A stretch of 64,000 nucleotides of DNA from Leptospira ainazelensis (GCF_016918785.1 NZ_JAFFPT010000025.1:62001-126000); one strand, 5' to 3'; shown: positions 41,079 to 60,183, counted from the first letter of the stretch. Translations and numbers: made by a program. Notes: generated from the letters alone by a model not told the origin.

Positions 41079-42878
41079 TTAAAACGTATAAGTAGTTTTG
41101 CCGCTAAGAAGTTTTTCTAGGAGTTCGGCGAGATCGTTCTTTCGAAAGGGTTTGCGTAGACTTGCTGAAAAACCGTATTCTTTCGGGGAAGAAATGACGG
41201 GATCTTCCGAATAACCGCTCGACGCGATTGCGATTACTTTAGGATCTATTTTTCGAATTTCTGAAATCGCCTTTTCACCACCCATTCCACCGGGAATCGT
41301 AAGATCGAAAATAAGAATATCGAAAGGTTTGGCGGAACTTTTCGCCTCTTGAAAGAGTTGAATCGCTTCGGTTCCGTTTTTTGCGGAGGTCGTCTGATAT
41401 CCCATCTTTTCCAACATATCCGAAAAAATTTCGATGATAAAATCCTCATCGTCCATAATGAGAACTTTTCCAAGTCCCTTATGCTGATTTGTTTCCTTTG
41501 GGGAAACCGATTTTATTTCGTTCTGAGAAACGGGTAAATAAATATGGAACGTACTTCCAACGCCTAACTCCGATTTAACTTCGATTCCTCCGTCGTGTTT
41601 CTGAACGATGGAATAAGAAGTCGCCAATCCTAAACCGGTTCCTCTTTGTTTTGTCGTAAAGAAAGGTTCGAAAATGCGGGGAAGTAGATCTTTTGGAATT
41701 CCGATTCCACTATCTTGAACCGAAATCTGGATGTAATTTCCTTCATTCAAACGAACCGAATTGTATTTGCCGAGATACGTATTTTTCGCTGAAACCAAAA
41801 TTGTACCGCCGAGCGGCATCGATTGAATCGAGTTGATGATTATGTTTTCAACAACCTGATGGATTTGATTTTCGTCAAAGTCGCAAAGCCCGATGTTTTC
41901 TTCGATTTCAAAGTGACAGGACACGTTTGAACCGCTCAAAGAAAACAATACACAGTCATTTAGGATCGGAGCTAACGATCCCGTTTTACGAATCGGTTTT
42001 CCTCCTTTTGCAAACGTGAGTAGCTGTTGGGTTAAATCCTTTGCTCTATTAAAAACGGTGATCGCTTTGTCCAGATATCTGACATTCGATTCACCGGCCG
42101 CGGCTTTTTCGCGGGCAAGATCTATGTAACCGAAAATTCCTCCTAAAAGATTATTAAAATCGTGCGCGATTCCACCGGCTAAAACTCCGAGACTTTCTAA
42201 TTTTTGAGCGTGTAACAAACGTCTTTCGAGTTCGAGTCGATCCGACTCCGCTCTTTTACGATCCGTAATGTCGGTCCCGATGCTGATAGTTCCTATGATA
42301 TGATTGTTACTATCTTGAAGAATTGTGTTGTCCCACTGGATTAATTTTTTCTCACCGCTTCTGGTTCGTAGATAATTTTCATAATGAAGCGGGAGCGTGT
42401 TTGTTCGAATTGCTTCTTTGAAAATGGAGAGAACTTGTTCTCGTTCTTCGGGAAGCAGAAAGTAATCGAACCAATTGTTTCCGATAATTTCTTCTCGTTT
42501 CCAACCGGTAAGATTCAGAAGATATTCGTTACAAAAAGTGATCATACCTTCCGAATCCAAACCCAAACCGATCAGATTGATATTTTCTAAGGTTACACGA
42601 AATCTTCGCTCGGATTCGATTAGGGCGGTCTCCGCGAGTTTTTGTTCATCGGATTCTTTTTTGAGAAGAAGAAAATAACGATTGAGAATGATCAATAAGA
42701 GTAAGGTCGTAATTCCGACAAATCCCCAACCTTTGTATGTTTGTAAAGTGGTAAGAATAAAAGGATCGAATGAAAGCAAACTGATGAATTGATCGGAAAA
42801 AAAAATCCAGGCAGATGCAAGTATGAGATAAAAAAGAGAAACTCTCGCAGGCGCAGATATCGAGGAAAATTTAATCAT
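41079..42878 (-). CDS. Hybrid sensor histidine kinase with PAS and receiver domains
   Basis: The 599-residue protein has two N-terminal membrane helices (about 13-33 and 47-68), a short linker, a PAS domain at about 90-215 (FRVTLENINLIGLGLDSEG, HIIGTISIGTDITDRK), a NtrB-like dimerisation domain with the phospho-His near 239 (LGVLAGGIAHDFNN), an ATPase domain (DSGIGIPKD, GTGLGLATSYSI) and a C-terminal receiver with Asp near 518 (LIFDLTIPGGMGG). The extracellular loop is short, so it may sense through the membrane or the PAS domain. It faces the nitrate operon tail to tail. A link to nitrogen sensing is only suggested by position. Confidence 0.93.
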   Translation of the reverse strand: MIKFSSISAPARVSLFYLILASAWIFFSDQFISLLSFDPFILTTLQTYKGWGFVGITTLLLLIILNRYFLLLKKESDEQKLAETALIESERRFRVTLENINLIGLGLDSEGMITFCNEYLLNLTGWKREEIIGNNWFDYFLLPEEREQVLSIFKEAIRTNTLPLHYENYLRTRSGEKKLIQWDNTILQDSNNHIIGTISIGTDITDRKRAESDRLELERRLLHAQKLESLGVLAGGIAHDFNNLLGGIFGYIDLAREKAAAGESNVRYLDKAITVFNRAKDLTQQLLTFAKGGKPIRKTGSLAPILNDCVLFSLSGSNVSCHFEIEENIGLCDFDENQIHQVVENIIINSIQSMPLGGTILVSAKNTYLGKYNSVRLNEGNYIQISVQDSGIGIPKDLLPRIFEPFFTTKQRGTGLGLATSYSIVQKHDGGIEVKSELGVGSTFHIYLPVSQNEIKSVSPKETNQHKGLGKVLIMDDEDFIIEIFSDMLEKMGYQTTSAKNGTEAIQLFQEAKSSAKPFDILIFDLTIPGGMGGEKAISEIRKIDPKVIAIASSGYSEDPVISSPKEYGFSASLRKPFRKNDLAELLEKLLSGKTTYTF

Positions 42879-42959
42879 AAATGGTTAGTTATAAAACGAT
42901 ACGATTTCTTGTGGAAACGGGAATCTTAATTTAATTTCGACGATTTTATTTTTGAGATT

Positions 42960-43265
42960 TCAGGGAAGTCTTTTATCGACTTTACGAATTCTAAAATGAA
43001 AAGCTCCTGGGTCGAATAACCCTTTGTACGTAGTCCCTGGATTCAAAGAACCGTAAAGATTTTTGTTGTCGAAGCGCGAGACCGGGATACTTTTCCCTTT
43101 TTTTTGAGGATGCGGGATAAAAAGAGCCGAAGGAAAAAAATTATTTAATCCTTCTAAGCCGAGCTTTCGTATCGGATCGAAAATGATCTTGTAATGCGCT
43201 CTCGGTTTTCTAAGATCGTGGCCTAATGATTTCTCTATTTCGCTGGATTCTACCTGCAAAAACAA
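42960..43265 (-). CDS. Doubtful ORF, 101 aa, in the gap before the GlpT/UhpT-family gene
   Basis: The 347-bp gap 42879-43225 is filled mostly by this minus-strand frame. Its amino-acid composition looks protein-like ([37 protein letters not shown]), but the only starts are TTG codons without a ribosome binding site and the 5' end overlaps the divergent transporter gene by 40 bp. It may be a short real protein starting further in, a gene remnant, or chance. Confidence 0.25.
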   Translation of the reverse strand: MFLQVESSEIEKSLGHDLRKPRAHYKIIFDPIRKLGLEGLNNFFPSALFIPHPQKKGKSIPVSRFDNKNLYGSLNPGTTYKGLFDPGAFHFRIRKVDKRLP

Positions 43266-44557
43266 AACCCCTTTTATCTCCCGAAACGATTGAAAAAAAG
43301 TATCCGCTTTTTCGCTGGAGAATCTTAGAAGCTACATTTATCGGTTATGCCGTTTTCTATTTGGTCCGGAATAATTTTCCGGTTGTATCCAAGGAAATGG
43401 GGGAGGCGCTTCATTATAGTCAGGAACAAATTACTAATATTCTCGCCGTGACTGCGATTACTTACGGAATCGGAAAGTTTATCATGGGCGCGCTATCGGA
43501 CCGCAGTAATCCACGATTTTTTATGCCTCTGGGTTTGATTTTAACCGCAGTCTGCAATTTATTTTTCGGCGCGTCGAGCGATTACGAAACTCACTTTTAT
43601 CTTTGGACACTGAATGGATTTGTTCAAGGAATGGGCTGGCCTCCCTGCGGAAGATCGCTCGGGCATTGGTTTGGCGTAACGGAAAGAGGATCCAAGTTTG
43701 CGATTTGGAATATTGCACATAACGTTGGAGGCGGTTTAGTCGGAGTGGTCGCGGCGTACAGCGCTTCTTGGTGGGGATGGAGAAACGCATTTTATATTCC
43801 GGCTTTGATGGCAATTGTCACTGCAATTTATCTTCTTTTTCGTTTAGTGGACACTCCGCAGTCGGTGGGTCTTCCGTCTATCGAAGAATTCCAAGAAGAT
43901 CCCGAAAAGGAATTAAGAATCCCAGTCGCAGATCAGGAACGAGAGCTTACTTTTAAGGAAATTTTCGTTCAATCTATATTCAAAAATTATTATATATGGA
44001 CCTTTGCTTTCGCTAATTTTTTCGTTTACGTTGTTCGTTACAGTCTCACCGATATCGGACCAACCTATCTCAAATTCGCAAAGGGGGCGACGTTGGAAAA
44101 AGGGGGCGTAAGTACTCTTATTTACGAATTTGCGGGAATCGGATCCACTTTACTTGTCGGTTGGGGATCGGATAAACTCGGAGGTAAAAGAGGAATGGTC
44201 AGCTTTTTTTGTATGGTCCCAATCCTCTTTGCTTTGACCGGATTGCTCTTTACTCCTCCAGGACATCTCTGGTTGGATTTAACGTTATTCGGAATTGTCG
44301 GCTTTTTTATTTATCCCCCCGTTATGCTCCTAGGAGTTGCCGGTCTCGATTTTACTTCAAAAAAAGCGGTCGGAGCTGCTGCGGGTTTTATCGGATTATT
44401 CGGATATCTTGGTAGGACGTTTCTTTCCAAGGGGGTGGGATGGATGAGTAAACAACAAGGATTTCACTGGGAACAATCCTTATACTTGGTTATCGGATCG
44501 ACTTTGATTGCACTTGCCCTTCTGGCGATTACCTGGAGTTGGAAGCCGAAAGCTTAA
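43226..44557 (+). CDS. Organophosphate:phosphate antiporter family MFS protein (GlpT/UhpT-like)
   Basis: This is a 443-residue, twelve-span MFS protein. The N-terminal [21 protein letters not shown] and [17 protein letters not shown], then [15 protein letters not shown], match the glycerol-3-phosphate / hexose-phosphate antiporter family, including the substrate-site Arg of the first helix (YLVRNN). The exact substrate is not evident; glycerol-3-phosphate is plausible in an organism that lives on lipids. It stands alone between the kinase and a convergent lipoprotein gene. Confidence 0.9.
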   Translation: MISLFRWILPAKTKPLLSPETIEKKYPLFRWRILEATFIGYAVFYLVRNNFPVVSKEMGEALHYSQEQITNILAVTAITYGIGKFIMGALSDRSNPRFFMPLGLILTAVCNLFFGASSDYETHFYLWTLNGFVQGMGWPPCGRSLGHWFGVTERGSKFAIWNIAHNVGGGLVGVVAAYSASWWGWRNAFYIPALMAIVTAIYLLFRLVDTPQSVGLPSIEEFQEDPEKELRIPVADQERELTFKEIFVQSIFKNYYIWTFAFANFFVYVVRYSLTDIGPTYLKFAKGATLEKGGVSTLIYEFAGIGSTLLVGWGSDKLGGKRGMVSFFCMVPILFALTGLLFTPPGHLWLDLTLFGIVGFFIYPPVMLLGVAGLDFTSKKAVGAAAGFIGLFGYLGRTFLSKGVGWMSKQQGFHWEQSLYLVIGSTLIALALLAITWSWKPKA

Positions 44558-44589
44558 GAAATTTCTACGGGATCGTTTAAGGTAGAAGA

Positions 44590-45906
44590 TCACTGTTCGA
44601 CACAAAGTACGTTCGCAGAAGATCCCAATGAATCACAGCTTGAAGCGAAGTAATCGATTGCAGCCGAATTGACGCTTCCCGCCCAGCCCGTCATTCCTTC
44701 AGCCAAACTACTAGAGCTCGTCCAATTGGAGCAGTTTTGCGAAGAGAGGAGAGCCCAAGTATTATCAAAACCGGTCGCGTAACCGCAGGCGGTGCTACCC
44801 ATCGGACAAGCGAACGAAGAAGTTACTCCGGCGTTCGCACTCACTTTGTTTGTCCATGAGATTGGAAGAATCGAAGCGCTGTTAGACGAGGCAATAATTG
44901 TTGTATTGTCGGTTCTATAATAAGTATGAAGAGGTTTGAGAGGCCAGTCGCTAGTCGGTGTGGGAAGAGGTTTTCTCGTGGTAGTTCCCAACAACGCGAT
45001 AACCGTTCCGGAAAGGCCTCCGGGTTTATTATTGGTGCAGAGGGTATCGGCTCCCGATTTTCCTCCGAGATTTCCAGTACCACCGTTTCCTGCGTTTACC
45101 ATATACATTCTTTTATCATTGTCCGAAATTGTCACGCTGGACGTCGTTGATACGTTAGTCGCGCTTCCAATCGACTGAGAAACCCTCGCGGTTATGACCT
45201 CGCTTTCGTCGGTAAAATCGGGAGTTCCCGTTTCATTCGTCCCGCTTACGATTCGATTTACGGTCGTTGTCCCCAATAAAGTCGGAAAAGCGGCATTTAG
45301 ACTCAAATTCGAGGGGAAATTCGGATAAGCAACGGTTACGGTGCTCGACGGATTTGCAGCGGGAGGATGAGAAAGTTTCAGCGTAAAGTTAGTGGAAGCG
45401 TTGGTCGTACCTTCGACCACGGTAAGAGTGGAGGTGATAATGACGGAATAACAGTAGACGTCGATATCAACCACATTCGCCGAAACCGTACCGATATTGT
45501 TGTAAAGATTGCAGGAGAGATCGTTCGGAAATCCTGTAATGGAAACGTTATAAGAAGCTCCACCATTTAGAGAGGAGGAGAATTGATAGGCTCCGGCTCC
45601 TCCGGAGATTCCCGGGGAGGAAGAAAGAATGGTAACAGTATCGCTTCCATTCGTTAAGGTAAGGCTTCCGCTTACGAGGCCGGAAACATTTCCTCCAAAA
45701 GTGAACGTTGGGTTTGTCGAGGTTCCTGCGGAACCGCCGGCGCCCGAACTCTGCTGTGAACTTACCGGGGCGTTTACTACCTCCGTCGCGGCCACTTGTA
45801 AAACGGATCCTAAACCCTTCGAAGCATCGAATTGCATCTTATCGGCTTCAGCGCATTGAACCAGAAATGCCAAAAAAATGATCGTAAGAAGGGTAAGTTT
45901 TCGCAT
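44590..45906 (-). CDS. Surface lipoprotein with a DUF1554 domain
   Basis: The ATG at 45906, with GAGG about 10 nt ahead, is chosen over the longer frame. The 438-residue protein opens with a lipoprotein signal (LLTIIFLAFLVQC, lipidated Cys at about 17). Residues 20-120 are low-complexity Ser/Gly/Thr, 120-260 resemble Calx-beta or Big-like repeats ending VTISDNDK, and from KRMYMVNAGNGGTGNLGGKSG onwards lies a DUF1554 domain (ADTLCTNNKPG, SWTNKV, CSNWTSSSS, CVEQ), known mainly in Leptospira. Paired cysteines are suitable for disulfides. It is probably exposed at the cell surface, with unknown ligand. Confidence 0.92.
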   Translation of the reverse strand: MRKLTLLTIIFLAFLVQCAEADKMQFDASKGLGSVLQVAATEVVNAPVSSQQSSGAGGSAGTSTNPTFTFGGNVSGLVSGSLTLTNGSDTVTILSSSPGISGGAGAYQFSSSLNGGASYNVSITGFPNDLSCNLYNNIGTVSANVVDIDVYCYSVIITSTLTVVEGTTNASTNFTLKLSHPPAANPSSTVTVAYPNFPSNLSLNAAFPTLLGTTTVNRIVSGTNETGTPDFTDESEVITARVSQSIGSATNVSTTSSVTISDNDKRMYMVNAGNGGTGNLGGKSGADTLCTNNKPGGLSGTVIALLGTTTRKPLPTPTSDWPLKPLHTYYRTDNTTIIASSNSASILPISWTNKVSANAGVTSSFACPMGSTACGYATGFDNTWALLSSQNCSNWTSSSSLAEGMTGWAGSVNSAAIDYFASSCDSLGSSANVLCVEQ

Positions 45907-46183
45907 AAAATTGGCCTCATTCAAGATAACTCTTGAGAGAAAATTTATTTACCAAAAAATCCTTTTTTATAAGAAAAAATTACCATTTTATTTTTATGGG
46001 AATTTGCGCTCTCACACGGAATCCCTTCTCTCTTTCCTCTGGATTTGAAAAATGCAGAATTTTTCGCCCTCTTTGAAGTGGATGGCCTCTTTTAAGTTCT
46101 TGGATTCTCTATTTTGGAAAATCGTAACAAGGTCTTGAGAATTTTACACTTGCCTTCCTCAAAACCGTGAAATAGCGTTCTGT

Positions 46184-46721
<538 letters not shown>

Positions 46722-46784
46722 GATTTGGATTTTTTTCAAATACGTTTTGGAAGAAAATCCGGACTAAAGATCATTCTACTTTTT

Positions 46785-47687
46785 TCAAACTTGACCGGGA
46801 AAATCTCCCGGTTTGGTTCTCCATCTTCTGTGAACCCAAAAATATTGTTCCGGAAAAAGTTTTACTTCTTCTTCTAATGCCTTTGTCCAAACCTCCGTGT
46901 AATGCCGGATTGCGGTTTCACGATCTGCAAAGGCCTTCTTGTCGACAAAACCCAAGTCTTTGATCCGAACGATCACCTTTCCTTTTTCTCCGCAGAGAAC
47001 CGAATAGAGCAACATTTTTGCGCCTGTAAGATACGCCATCAGCGCCGGACCTTGATACGTGGAAGCAGGACGATTGAAGAAGTTTACAAAGATCCCAACC
47101 TTTCCCGCGTTCTGATCGGAACCGAATCCCATCCAATAACCTTGTTTGAGCATCTTTGCGACTTGGCTGGATTCTTCCGTAGAAACGAGTTTGATTCCGT
47201 TCTTAGTTCTAAGTTTATAAATCAATCTATCCACGTAAGGATTTCTAACTTTCTTATAAATCCCTGCTCCTTTCATCCGGATTCCCATAAACTGAACGAG
47301 AATTTCCCAGGTTCCAAAATGTCCGGAAATAAGAACGACTCCGATTCCTTCTTCCTTTGTCTTTCTTTCGATCTCTAAAGATTCTTTATCATATACAAGA
47401 TAACGATCCATCCATTTTTGATTGAGCCTTGGTGCATAAAGAGTTCCTGCGACTAAGTTTCCGATATGGAGAATACTCTTCCAGACGAGTTCTTTCTTTT
47501 GGGCCTCGGTATACTCAGGAAATGCGTAAGATATATTTTCGTAGGCGATTTTTCTGTGCTTTCTGGCTAAAGGATAAAGAAGAATGACCAAAAATCTTCC
47601 GAACAATAAACAAAGACGATACGGTAAAATGCGAAAGGGAAGATAGAATAGATAAACAAAGAGGAATGAAGGAATGTAACGAATCAA
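46785..47687 (-). CDS. LpxL/HtrB-family lysophospholipid or lipid A acyltransferase
   Basis: The 300-residue protein has an N-terminal membrane anchor (about 5-38) and the acyltransferase motifs SGHFGTWEI (the H-x4-E catalytic pair) and [21 protein letters not shown], ending with [13 protein letters not shown] as in LpxL/LpxM. It should add a secondary acyl chain to lipid A at the inner face of the inner membrane. The exact position or donor is not predictable. Confidence 0.92.
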   Translation of the reverse strand: MIRYIPSFLFVYLFYLPFRILPYRLCLLFGRFLVILLYPLARKHRKIAYENISYAFPEYTEAQKKELVWKSILHIGNLVAGTLYAPRLNQKWMDRYLVYDKESLEIERKTKEEGIGVVLISGHFGTWEILVQFMGIRMKGAGIYKKVRNPYVDRLIYKLRTKNGIKLVSTEESSQVAKMLKQGYWMGFGSDQNAGKVGIFVNFFNRPASTYQGPALMAYLTGAKMLLYSVLCGEKGKVIVRIKDLGFVDKKAFADRETAIRHYTEVWTKALEEEVKLFPEQYFWVHRRWRTKPGDFPGQV

Positions 47688-48029
47688 GGGCGCCCCGTTA
47701 ATTGTTTTTAATTACAAAGGGACCGATTTCGGCCCGGATTGACAAGCAAAAGAACTAGCTCTTTTTTTGACTTCATTGAGAATTCAAACTAAGAAAAATA
47801 AAACAACGTTTTCTTTAAAATCTCTTATAAGAATCTTGCTTCTTTTTTCAATTTGAAATATTCTTTTTGTCAACACGAAGTTTTGAATTCGAAAAAAATC
47901 CACTTTGTCCAAATGGAAGCTCCGAGAGTTGACCGCAAAGGGTAGGTTGGAAATTCTGGAATTAGCCTTTCCAATTTTTTTGTGAACACAAAGCTTACAA
48001 AAAGAAAAATCTTGTACTCATAAGAACCC
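47688..48029. other. Gene-free gap between the acyltransferase gene and queE
   Basis: AT-rich sequence with no coding frame. It should contain the divergent promoters. A weak inverted repeat TTAATT/AATTA lies next to the acyltransferase start. No preQ1 riboswitch core could be found. Confidence 0.5.
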
Positions 48030-48743
48030 ATGGACAACCTGAAAACCTCCGTACACGAAATCTATCTTTCTCTTTCGGGAGAAGGAATTTCAACGGGATT
48101 ACCGACCGTCTTTGTTCGAATGGCGGGATGTTCTTTGCGATGCGGAATGGCAGCGGGAAGAAAATTATGGTGTGATACTCCTTATGCCCTTTCTCCGAAT
48201 GCAGGCGAAGAGTTGGATCTGGAACAAGTTCTGAAACAAATTCGAGAACTGAGTCCGGTGGATACGCAGATTCTCCTTACCGGCGGAGAGCCCTTAGAAG
48301 GAAGAAACCGCGATTTCAGCGTCGCATTCGGAAACGCAATTTTTAGAACACGAAATCAATCGGGTTCTTATCCCAGACCAAGAGTGGAAACAAACGGAGC
48401 CGAATCCATTGAAGGATTGGATTCATTCGTATTTACCTTGGACTATAAACTTCCCGGTTCCGGTATGGAAGATCGGATGCTTTTGAAAAATTTAGAAATA
48501 TATAAAGATAGAAAAAACGATTTGGATGAAATTAAGTTTGTGATTCGAGATAGAATGGATTTTGACAGATGTGTCGAAGTGATTCAAGAGTTTCGTTTAT
48601 TCGGGAATCTTTTGGTTTCTCCAGTACAAGGAGAGTTATCTCCCGAAGTTCTTTCAGAATGGATCAAGTCTTCACTTGGTTCCGGTCTTCGTCTTTCTCT
48701 GCAAACCCATAAATACATTTGGGGCGATCAAAGGGGAGTTTAG
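48030..48743 (+). CDS. queE: 7-carboxy-7-deazaguanine synthase with altered cluster spacing
   Basis: QueE is a radical-SAM enzyme that makes 7-carboxy-7-deazaguanine for queuosine. The 237-residue protein has the typical N-terminus [19 protein letters not shown] and [16 protein letters not shown] and LLTGGEPLE. The three cluster cysteines are spaced C-x3-C-x9-C ([17 protein letters not shown]) instead of C-x3-C-x2-C, so seven residues are inserted before the last one. Known QueE variants have an insertion between the first two cysteines instead. The other queuosine genes are not in the window. The stop is immediately followed by the TTG of the next gene. Confidence 0.88.
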   Translation: MDNLKTSVHEIYLSLSGEGISTGLPTVFVRMAGCSLRCGMAAGRKLWCDTPYALSPNAGEELDLEQVLKQIRELSPVDTQILLTGGEPLEGRNRDFSVAFGNAIFRTRNQSGSYPRPRVETNGAESIEGLDSFVFTLDYKLPGSGMEDRMLLKNLEIYKDRKNDLDEIKFVIRDRMDFDRCVEVIQEFRLFGNLLVSPVQGELSPEVLSEWIKSSLGSGLRLSLQTHKYIWGDQRGV

Positions 48744-51584
<2,841 letters not shown>

Positions 51585-51662
51585 AGCCGACCCTTTTCCT
51601 GCTCGACATCCGATTTTGGTCGAGGTTTCTGGACCTTAACAATTGGAACGGAGCCTGACGAC

Positions 51663-54071
<2,409 letters not shown>

Positions 54072-54073
54072 AG

Positions 54074-54643
54074 ATGAAAATCCACGAGACCGCATTCATT
54101 CATCCGCAGGCGACTGCGATCGGTTTGGTCGAGATGGGAGCTTTTGCTTCTCTTTGGCCGGGCGCCGTTGCGAGAGCCGATATGAATCATATCGTTCTCG
54201 GAGAAGGCGTGAATATCCAAGACAACACGACATTGCATACGGATTCGAGCAGAGGAATTTTGATCGGCGATTATACGTTAGTCGGTCATAATGCGATGCT
54301 TCACGGCTGTACGATCGGGAAAGGTTGTCTTATCGGCATCGGTAGCATTGTGTTAGACGGGGCGGAGATCGGAGACGGTTCTATGATCATGGCGGGTTGT
54401 ATGGTCCGCGGTGGAAAAAAAATTCCGCCGGGTGCGATGGTAATTCAGAAAGACGGCGAATTAAAAATTTTCGAAGGAAAGGCAAAACCGATCCATACGG
54501 TTGCGGGTTGTTTGGAATACATCGCTCTTTCAAAACGTTTTAGAGACGGGATTTTCGGTCCTTTTTCCGAGGAAGAGGAACTCGAGTTTCAGAATCAGGC
54601 GAAAGTGATTTTAGAGAGAATGGGAATTCCTTTTAAGGGATGA
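54074..54643 (+). CDS. Gamma-carbonic-anhydrase-like hexapeptide-repeat protein
   Basis: The 189-residue protein is built of left-handed beta-helix hexapeptides. It keeps NIQDNTTLHTD and GHNAMLHGCTIG, which supply the three metal-binding histidines of gamma-class carbonic anhydrases, and IGMGS-like IGIGSIVLDGAEIGDGSMI. A C-terminal helix follows. It could be a true carbonic anhydrase or a PaaY/YrdA-like relative. The ATG lies 2 bp after the pheT stop, so the two are cotranscribed. Confidence 0.9.
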   Translation: MKIHETAFIHPQATAIGLVEMGAFASLWPGAVARADMNHIVLGEGVNIQDNTTLHTDSSRGILIGDYTLVGHNAMLHGCTIGKGCLIGIGSIVLDGAEIGDGSMIMAGCMVRGGKKIPPGAMVIQKDGELKIFEGKAKPIHTVAGCLEYIALSKRFRDGIFGPFSEEEELEFQNQAKVILERMGIPFKG

Positions 54644-54692
54644 TTTTTTTGTTTCCGGAAGCCGATCGACCTCCGGAAATTTTGGAAAGAAT

Positions 54693-55337
54693 TTAAATCT
54701 TAATAAACTTACCCAAAAGTTCAGATACCTTTTGACCTTTGCTTCTTGCATCCTTATCGAGAAAGGTTCCCGTAAAAACGTGGGCTTTCTTATCGACGAT
54801 AAATACCAATTGATAGTTGTGAACCTTATAATTTTTCCCGGCGATGATTTGTTCGAATCTGCTTTCGAGAAGTGCGGAATCTAATCCCTGTATCTTGGAT
54901 TTTTTCGGAGGATTGATCATTTCATATTTCTGAAAAACGGTCGGATACAGACCTGTGACCGCAGAAATATAATCATCGAGAGTAATTTCTCTCGGCTGTT
55001 TGGAAAGATCCTCGATCGTATAATTCACGTTAGTGTTAAACATTTGAGCTTCAGGACTTCCCGGCGGATATTCAAAAAGAAAAAAATTGATTCCGGCGAC
55101 TTCCAACGCTTTTTTAATCGCTCCCGAATTGTCGGTACTCGCGGCGATTTCGTGCGCCTGATTGATTAGGTTGGGGTTGTCGTTAAAATGCCAGCCTTCG
55201 TAGTTGAGGCCGAGCCCAAGAGAAGGAAGTTGGACGACTTTCGAGTTTGGATCAAGGCTGTGTTCTTTTTTACAGGAAAAAAGGAACACGGCGATGAGAA
55301 TCAAAAGTAAAGATTTTCGAATCGGATTATATTTCAT
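54693..55337 (-). CDS. Lipoprotein of unknown function, 214 aa
   Basis: The ATG at 55337 has AGGGG 7 nt ahead; the longer frame from 55388 is not needed. A lipoprotein signal (LLLILIAVFLFSC) is followed by KKEHS, and mature Lys-Lys after the Cys is compatible with inner or outer membrane sorting in spirochaetes. The mature part is a mixed alpha/beta domain ending in a beta strand and helix (KNYKVHNYQLVFIVDKKAHVF), in outline like DcrB/PsbP-type folds. Function unknown. Confidence 0.85.
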   Translation of the reverse strand: MKYNPIRKSLLLILIAVFLFSCKKEHSLDPNSKVVQLPSLGLGLNYEGWHFNDNPNLINQAHEIAASTDNSGAIKKALEVAGINFFLFEYPPGSPEAQMFNTNVNYTIEDLSKQPREITLDDYISAVTGLYPTVFQKYEMINPPKKSKIQGLDSALLESRFEQIIAGKNYKVHNYQLVFIVDKKAHVFTGTFLDKDARSKGQKVSELLGKFIKI

Positions 55338-55473
55338 AAAACGCCCCTTAAAAAAGGAAAAAGATAACTTCTCTTTAAAAAAAGCCAATCAAATTATGGA
55401 TCGGCGAAGAAATACAGGAAGGAAAATCCTTAGTGTTGATCGCCCTAATTTCGAAGATCTTTATTTAAAAAAG

Positions 55474-55503
55474 AAAAGGCCGATCAAAAGACCGGCCTTT
55501 TTC
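55474..55503 (-). terminator. Terminator after the cytochrome oxidase subunit IV gene
   Basis: AAAAGGCCG and CGGCCTTTT form a 9-bp stem with a 12-nt loop, flanked by T-rich tracts on both strands. On the minus strand it lies 25 bp after the gene's stop and is followed by TTTTCTTTTTT, an intrinsic terminator. It could act in both directions. Confidence 0.85.
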
Positions 55504-55528
55504 AGAATTCTAAGATTTAGAATTCTGA

Positions 55529-56119
<591 letters not shown>

Positions 56120-56193
56120 ATATCCTGAATTTGGACCGCAGAGTTTGCGGATGGTTTTCCGGGCGGTAAACCGCAACCTATGGGACATCCTGA

Positions 56194-57466
<1,273 letters not shown>

Positions 57467-57531
57467 TTTTTTTGTTTGTAAGATAAAGATACGGGGATAA
57501 GAATTTCGATAATCTGAATAAGGGTAAATCT

Positions 57532-58326
57532 ATGAACATCCGTATTTTATCAATTCTGACAATTCTTTCGCTTACCGGTATCGGCGCAGCGCCTAACAAG
57601 GTGTTAACCCTAGAAGAGAAAGAAGAACAGAGACAGATAGAAGCCGTTCGTAAAGGCGGTTTTACGGATATCGAAGTGGACAACCTTCACGCTTCGATCG
57701 CCGGAAATATTCTTAAAATCAATAACCTTTTAAAGGATGAGACTTATAAAAAAGCCCTCCGCTATATCGAAGACGAACCGAGAGAGGCTGCAAAGTTTCT
57801 TTTCCAAGATAAGGAAAACAAACAATATTTGGAATTGGAACTCGGCCTCGGTCAGTCGTTTGCGGATTATCCGAAAACTTATCTTTATCAATCCAGAATT
57901 TATATTTATCCCGGAACGGACGGTCAATCCTTGGATAAGATCATTCTTCAGTTCAAAAGAACGAACGCGAAGGGTGAAGTTTTTATCCGAGAGATGAGAC
58001 GTCTTATTAACAATTCTCCAAAAGGCCCGACCTTTTTGGGCGACGGAAAAAGAGCTCCGAACAATAACAGCGAAATCCTTTTGGAATTTTTTTCCAGCCA
58101 TGATACGGATTTTCTCTGGCCGGACAATCCCATCCAACCGGTTCCCGCGAGCGTTACTTCCAAGCTGCACGATCCCGCCAATCCGCTTCCTTATAGCAAA
58201 CAAAGACAAATTATCCTTCAGTACAAAAGATATATGAGAAAAGTGGATAAGATGGTCAGTCTAAAACTTCACACGATGGAATTGGACCAGAAAAGAATGG
58301 TTTCTAAAATGTTGGAATTCCGTTAA
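57532..58326 (+). CDS. Secreted protein of unknown function, 264 aa
   Basis: A signal peptide (ILSILTILSLTGIGAAP) is followed by a charged helical segment (about 25-60) and an alpha/beta domain. There are no cysteines in the mature chain. The C-terminal 40 residues are basic and helical (ILQYKRYMRKVDKMVSLKL). A strong terminator follows, marking a single-gene unit. No family recognised. Confidence 0.8.
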   Translation: MNIRILSILTILSLTGIGAAPNKVLTLEEKEEQRQIEAVRKGGFTDIEVDNLHASIAGNILKINNLLKDETYKKALRYIEDEPREAAKFLFQDKENKQYLELELGLGQSFADYPKTYLYQSRIYIYPGTDGQSLDKIILQFKRTNAKGEVFIREMRRLINNSPKGPTFLGDGKRAPNNNSEILLEFFSSHDTDFLWPDNPIQPVPASVTSKLHDPANPLPYSKQRQIILQYKRYMRKVDKMVSLKLHTMELDQKRMVSKMLEFR

Positions 58327-58358
58327 GAAAAAAGTATATTCTAATTTTAGAATGTTTG

Positions 58359-58390
58359 AAAGGCCGCGGAGAACTTCGCGGCCTTTTTAT
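58359..58390 (+). terminator. Intrinsic terminator
   Basis: AAAGGCCGCG (58359-58368) pairs with CGCGGCCTTT (58377-58386) around an 8-nt loop, followed by TTTT. It lies 33 bp after the stop of the secreted protein gene. The rest of the gap to 58562 shows nothing. Confidence 0.9.
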
Positions 58391-58562
58391 TAGAAAGATG
58401 GATCGGTTATTGAATTCTAAATTAAAAATTCTTCCCTTGTTCGAAAATCAATTTTATTCCTCTTGATTCCGAAGATTTTTTTCGAAAACGGCGTAGGGTT
58501 TTGAGTTAAGAATCGGCCGGCTTGAAAATCGGAGCGAGTGATCCTTTCAAAAGAAGGCGATT

Positions 58563-58772
58563 CTACTTCTTAATCAAAAAGTCGCTGATGACCTTTTCTT
58601 CGGTGAGATATTTTTTATTGAGATAGGAGATGGCGTAGTTGATAAATCTTGGAATCTCTTTTCCGGCGTCTAAAAGATCCAGCTTTGTCTGAGTCAATTC
58701 GTCGATCGTCGCCAAAGCCAGTTTTCTTTGACTTTGATGTGATTCGAACTCGTCTTCTGATTCCAACGCCAT
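58563..58772 (-). CDS. Small hypothetical protein, 69 aa
   Basis: An acidic, mostly helical protein with no cysteines (ESHQSQRKLALATIDELTQ, KEIPRFINYAISYLNKKYL). Codon use matches its neighbours. The ribosome binding site is weak. It lies downstream of the MFS gene, separated from it by a 14-bp hairpin. No family recognised. Confidence 0.6.
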   Translation of the reverse strand: MALESEDEFESHQSQRKLALATIDELTQTKLDLLDAGKEIPRFINYAISYLNKKYLTEEKVISDFLIKK

Positions 58773-58802
58773 TTTACGGTTAACCCGTTTCGAGGATAAC
58801 AG

Positions 58803-58837
58803 GAATCACAAGAAAGGGCAAGTCTTTCTTGTGATTC
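58803..58837 (-). terminator. 14-bp perfect hairpin after the UMF1-family gene
   Basis: GAATCACAAGAAAG and CTTTCTTGTGATTC form a perfect 14-bp stem with a 7-nt loop, ending 8 bp beyond the transporter's stop codon. No T run follows, so it may slow decay or separate expression of the small downstream gene rather than terminate fully. Confidence 0.55.
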
Positions 58838-58845
58838 TCCAAAAC

Positions 58846-60183
<1,338 letters not shown>

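Noticed and set aside
47688..48029. preQ1 riboswitch before queE
   Set aside because: No matching stem-loop and A-rich tail could be found.
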